A DNA stretch of 64,000 bases from Daphnia carinata (taxonomy: Eukaryota; Arthropoda; Branchiopoda; Diplostraca; Daphniidae): NCBI RefSeq assembly GCF_022539665.2, contig NC_081333.1, forward strand, positions 4,276,971 through 4,340,970, written 5' to 3'. Below, in pieces: positions 59,367 to 64,000 of this stretch. Numbering within the stretch: position 1 is the stretch's first letter; the number at the start of each line of letters is the position of its first letter. The notes beneath the pieces are model-generated. The model was not told the origin of the DNA, did not search any database, and saw nothing but the letters and a program-made list of their open reading frames with translations. The position numbers and the translations under genes are program-made.

Positions 59367-61394
59367 CAATTTTGGCAAAATTTTAGATGTCGCTTTAAAT
59401 ACATGGTTTCGATGTAGAATTGAACTGGCAACACGAATATGAGGGTTGTTTTCTCGTGGAACTCATAGTTTTTGAATAAAACGTAAAAAACGGTAAAGGT
59501 TGGGTTAAAAAATAAGCCCGGGCTTATATTGTCGGGCTTAAAATTTTTTCCTATTAAAAAACAATAGCATTAAAAATAGATAACTATAGATGATTCTGAT
59601 TCAAAATTAACCAAGGAACACGAAAATGGAATTTGTTTTTACGTAGAGAATATAGTTTTGGAGTAATCTAAAATATAAAATTAGTGTGTGCGAATCGAAA
59701 CGATTACTAGCGCGCCAGTCCGCTACAGCGCTAGTGCGATGCTTTTTTTGTCGGGCTTATTTTAAAACCTGGCCAAACAGCATTTCCACTAGATGGCGTT
59801 GCAGATTCACCAGCCTCTAGCGTGTGAAATGGAACTATTGTTATTTTTTGTTGTCATGTGATTCTCATTGTTTACTTTGTTTTTACGTTGACAACTTGTA
59901 TTTGAGTTTCCCTCGTCTGAACGGTATCGTTATTTCTGTTTTTTTTTGTTGTTTTTACCCACCCCTGTTATCGATGTGCAGATTGCACTGCTTCATTACC
60001 TAAACGAAATGTCAGCCGTTGCACTTGGGCTTAGAATGAGGTAATATTAACATACTTTTGGAAAACCAGGTCTCATGTTGTATCATTCTGGGTAAAGCTA
60101 GTGTTACTAGCAGAACTGTGCATGATATTTGGTGAAAATTGATGGTTTTTGTGTTTACAACCAAAAGCCAATTTTCAGGCTTATTAAGAATGATAATTTA
60201 CTACTTCTACATTTGCAACATGTTAATCTTATTCTTTTTTATTAGTAAACATATCCAGTAGTGGAGTTGCAAGGAACAAATGTGTTCTGTTGTGTACTTT
60301 GCACATATTGTGGCTTGTTGCAGGATTTTATTACTTTGTGAATCAATTGTAACTTATTTATGAGACATTCTTGAAGATGTGCTATTTGCTAATATTCTGC
60401 AAGAACAGATCACCCATTTACTTCTGTCTGGTAATAACCATATCTGTTCAACTATCCCCTTAATTCTGATGGCTACAACATTAAGGGGATGGTTTTAAAA
60501 CATTTGCTTCAATTATTATGTGTGTGGTAGTGATTTGAAGTGGTATACAGGTCGTACCTGAAAACTGAACTTTAAGAACTTTGAAAGGCCATGTTATGTT
60601 CGTTTACTATAGTTTTCGTTTGAAACTACGCAGATCTTTTGTAACTTGTGAACGAGAATATAGTTCATTTTTTAAATTTTCGAAATTTTAACTTTCAGTA
60701 CATCTTCCGGTTTGAAAATGCCTAATAACTCACTATCTGTTGGTCTGAATGAAAAAAGAACCACATTTTTGTAATCCTCGTGAAATTTGGGTTCGAATCC
60801 ATGTGTCAGTAGGAAATACCCGAAAATCGTCAAAAATCGCAAATTTCCCTGAACTATAGTTCAGGAAAAATCGCGATTTTGGCCAAATTGGACTTTTCGC
60901 CAAAAACAGGTCAAAATAGGTCAGACACACCTTAAATTTCACGAGGATCACGAAAATCACATTCGTTTTGTTGTGGGCCCAGTATTTCTGGAGATATAGT
61001 CTACTTCCGGTTACTTCCGGTAACTTTTTTTTCAACTTCGCAAAAACTAAAAAATGAACATTAATATGCCAAACATTTTAAGCATTTTGATCACATATGA
61101 AATGGTGTAGTGGCTTCTTTCGTGCTTTTTTTGTTATTTTACTGTTGGTTGATTGATATACTGATGACACTACTTCGTTAACAGAGACTACTAGCATTAT
61201 GTATCACGCTAATGGGAAGGTATACCTGGTAAATATAGATCATAGCATGAAGATATACCACATACTATTATTATAACCTTATCATGCACGACCATCTGAT
61301 GTACAGTTAGGTTTAAAAATAAGCCCGACTTTTTCTTATTTTACGTTACGCTGTAGCGTATTAGCACGCTTCGGGAAATTACGTAATACCAATA

Positions 61395-61465
61395 GCTCTG
61401 AGGTAGAGTGTGTGACTACGGGAATCGAAAGTCAAGAGTTCGAGTCACGTCTGGATCCTATGTGC
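61395..61465 (+). tRNA. tRNA-like sequence (pseudo-tRNA) in the 4.4-kb element
   Basis: TAGCTCTGAGGTAGAGTGTG resembles an A-box and D-arm; GAGTTCGAGTC resembles a B-box. The acceptor stem is not convincing. Probably tRNA-derived. Confidence 0.4.
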
Positions 61466-61661
61466 CAGAGAATTGAGTTATGGTTCCCACTGTAGACAAT
61501 ATATCTTTGTACAAAAAATGAATTACTCTATTGTATTTATAGGTGACATTCCGAGACGGAAATATTAAATTGCGTTGGGGCGCACAACAATATTATTACA
61601 AGTGCAAATAGACTTCCTTCAAAAGACATGGAAAAATAGTTAACTAAATTATGAGACTCAT

Positions 61662-61730
61662 GGATCTATGGTTGAGCATCGGCGTCGCACGCCAGAAATC
61701 AAGGGTTCAACCCCCTGAAGAGTCAAAATG
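61662..61730 (+). tRNA. tRNA-like sequence in the 4.4-kb element
   Basis: GACTC at the 5' end can pair with GAGTC at the 3' end. Between them lie TGGATCTATGGTTGAGCA (A-box-like), a perfect GGCGT/ACGCC hairpin with CGC in the loop, and AGGGTTCAACCCCCT (T-arm, B-box). It is the best-preserved tRNA-like copy, but the anticodon loop is too small for a normal tRNA. Confidence 0.5.
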
Positions 61731-62093
61731 AAATGAAATTATTATATATAACTCAATATGTCAAATTAGATATACAATTGCGCATTCGCTTCAATTCGCA
61801 TGGTTACAATTCAATATCATTAATGCACTAAAAGTTGTAGAATCTCCATGAAGTGAGATTAAAGTGCATCGTTCCATAAACAATGAAGTCGTCTAACAAC
61901 GGAACATTCTCCCATAATTGGGCACAGCAAAAATTGAAAATATAACGCATATGTCCATAAAATGACATTGCGACATAAATAAGGAAATGTTCACATTAGT
62001 AAACAGAGCAACAGCACGAAAGTAAAAAAGACAAGATCTGAAATTTTTTTTTAAAGAATTTGTATTGACAATATTCGGCACAATTTAAAGACT

Positions 62094-62505
62094 TGCAACT
62101 TTGAAAGGGCAAAATAGCCGATTTCCAAGTTGCTGTTACTACTAATTACTTTGAAAGGGCAAAATAGCCGATTTCAAAGTTGCTGTCAACCGAGGTAGGG
62201 GGAGACACTACCTCAGTTGACTCACCGGGGAGATTACCCGGTGCGTGGCTAAGAGAAGCCGGAAGAAGAGCGAAGGTTGCGGACAAGCTTTTACGTGAGC
62301 GATTAACTGTTAATTCGGATTTTTGGGTAGCCGCACAGCCCTCCAATGATATCATCGGACCATGAGGACCCCCACGTCCCCTTTCCAGACAGCGCACTCA
62401 CAACCGTTACTGCTGATCACAGTAGGGGCATGACCCCCTACGGGCTTATTAAAAATCAAAGGGAAACGGGGCCACAGAAAAGAAGGGAGCCCAGGTATGC
62501 ACTTC
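62094..62505 (+). ncRNA. Structured module, copy C (4.4-kb element)
   Basis: The first hairpin is duplicated (62095-62133 and about 62147-62183; CTTTGAAA/TTTCAAAG). Then come GTCAAC/GTTGAC plus AGGTAG/CTACCT (62185-62221), CACCGGG/CCCGGTG (62223-62243), GGCT/AGCC (62247-62260) and GTAGGGG/CCCCTAC (62422-62441). It ends like the other copies with AAGGGAGCCCAG and TGCACTTCAATTT. It is diverged from copies A and B, but the stems are kept. An RNA role is inferred. Confidence 0.5.
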
Positions 62506-63462
62506 AATTTATATAAATTTTAATACTTTGTTTTCGGGCCGCAGCAACGACTGAAGGTAATGAGCAGGAAGCATTTTTCAAAAATTCCTTCGGGCTTCCA
62601 ACCGTTATCGTTATGAAATTTGGTTCGACTAGATACCTCTTTTGATTCAGTATGATTCTTAACCTATTTAAAGAAAACGAAACATGAATCAATTTTTAAA
62701 TGTTTGCCTATCAATATATATTCAATAAGGATCGGTGCAATCCTTCTTTACCTGTTGTTTTGGTGAACTACTGGTATTAATTGTATTCGGCTAATGGTTT
62801 GACAGACAGTGCTTGCTTGGATGGTAAGTTGACAGGCAGTGAAGAAACTAAACATTAAGTGATTACCATTTTCTAATACCTATGCAAATAACACATGGCA
62901 TTTTAATTAGTTGTAATCATAGGTTTCCACGCACAAAAAAAAAAAAGACAGACCTATTGGCTGAGACGCTTCAAAACGTTCCAACTTCTTTCAAGACCCC
63001 TGCACACATCACAGCATTTATGAGGAACAGGAGAGGTTAAAAGTTTTCTTTCTTTAAAAATCTATTTATTTCATAACATACCGTGATAAGCTCTTCTTTT
63101 GTAATGGGCAGCCCTCTCCAAGTACTTGCATAAGTAATGCTTCAATACTTGGAACAGCTGAAACAAGCGGTTGTGATAAAAGAAAGTATCAGCACCACTT
63201 GCAAGAATGTCGACATGAAGACTTGTTATGGACATTATCTACAATTGGTACAAATGACAGATGGGGTGAAACCGCAGTATGATGAAATAGCCTGACGGCG
63301 TTTGGCAACCGCAAAGTACGCTACAGCGCTAGCACGATGCAGCAGAAAAATTCGGTGAGTGTATGTAGAGAATTACCTAGAAATCTGACCGGGAGGTGGC
63401 GAGAGCAGTGAAACAGAAAAAAAGGCCGATATTTTATTTTTTGGGTAAAACGGATTGCCATA

Positions 63463-64000
63463 AAAATCTAGTTTCGCGAATTTTGATAGCGCAAATTTTG
63501 ACGAGAGCTTTAGACCTGTAGCGCTGCCGCAATTAGTATTCGCAAAAACGATTGTACGATCCTTCACGTTTTTTTAATTTCATGGGATTCTAAGTAGAAA
63601 GGCCTTCCATACCATTACTGTACTAGCGTATCACAGCAAGGTTGCACAACACGGAAACGTGATAATGAAGCAAGAAGCTTTCGATAATGGGGAGAGTTGC
63701 TAACAACTTGCGAAATAAGTCGAAGTCGTTTTCCTTTCTAACGGGTTGGATGCTGCATCTTACTACCTGGGCTACCGGAAGGGAAATTTAATTCAGTTTG
63801 AACGAAGCTTGGCAGTTTTTAATGCAGCATCAACATGGCAATAAGTTTACAGTAATTAATTATTATTTATCAGTTTGCGATGTTCTTTCATCCTCCTTGA
63901 TCCGATTACAACTCATTTTCAACGCGCTAGAAAAATGTCTGGTTCAAAAATTAGTACGCCGTTCACACACGAAGTTCACATTGGCTCCTTATTGTCTCTT
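63463..64000. other. Right flank of the transposon
   Basis: About 540 bp of apparently unique DNA without a recognisable gene, RNA or repeat apart from the 6-7-bp target duplication at its left edge. Confidence 0.4.

Larger units (their letters stand above)
59061..63461. mobile_element. 4.4-kb DNA transposon with ~100-bp terminal inverted repeats
   Basis: Left end 59061-59165 and right end 63361-63461 are inverted copies; the outer 19 bp ATGGCAATCCGTTTTACCC match exactly. The direct repeat AAAATC lies on both sides (59054-59059 and 63463-63468), extending to AAAATCT if one end base is reassigned. So the target duplication is 6-7 bp. Inside are a hairpin repeat, tRNA-like sequences and a structured module. 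No transposase frame is recognisable, so it is a non-autonomous or decayed copy. The superfamily is not settled: long TIRs with 6-bp duplications are known in Mavericks, but their ends and genes differ. Confidence 0.82.

Noticed and set aside
60733-61035. 100-codon minus-strand frame in the 4.4-kb element
   Set aside because: No transposase motif, and the DNA contains mirrored AT-rich repeats that keep frames open by chance.
62146-62397. Frames across structured module copy C
   Set aside because: Hairpin-rich DNA with frames on both strands; substitutions between copies follow base pairing rather than codons.

Overview
The window looks like nuclear DNA of an arthropod, most likely a branchiopod crustacean such as Daphnia. 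This is inferred from protein similarity and gene style: intron-rich genes with many introns of about 55-90 nt, an arthropod-type testican (Carrier of Wingless), and AT-rich, homopolymer-laden intergenic DNA. No bacterial, viral or organellar genes were seen.

Layout. Positions 1-14520 are a gene desert full of long poly-T/poly-A runs and microsatellites, with a few GC-richer islands and three full CRE palindromes. Positions 14521-43289 are gene-dense: TMEM17 (-), PET100 (+), Derlin (-), a high-affinity choline transporter (+), HIBCH (+), the proteoglycan Carrier of Wingless (-), a large 2OG-Fe(II) oxygenase-like protein (+), a PANTS/C22orf39 homologue (+), and a PP2C phosphatase of the PPM1E/F type with a huge low-complexity tail (+). 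I rebuilt the exon-intron structures of all nine by splice-site phase; the summed exons give intact reading frames.

Positions 43290-55300 are a transposon nest. It holds a 5.2-kb foldback element whose arms are inverted copies of each other, a hAT-type MITE with a perfect 8-bp target duplication, a second set of inverted repeats, and degraded coding fragments. Positions 55306-58923 carry two convergent genes, a SERHL/kraken serine hydrolase (+) and mitochondrial ribosomal protein S5 (-). Positions 59061-63461 are a 4.4-kb element with inverted repeats of about 100 bp and a 6-7-bp target duplication, from the same family as the foldback.

The most unusual signal is a module of about 380-410 bp in three copies, two in the foldback arms and one in the 4.4-kb element. 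It forms a chain of hairpins and shows compensatory base changes between copies, and tRNA-like sequences lie near it in both elements. This suggests that a structured RNA belongs to this transposon family. The host genes serve unrelated housekeeping, ciliary, neuronal and signalling roles; they are neighbours rather than one pathway.
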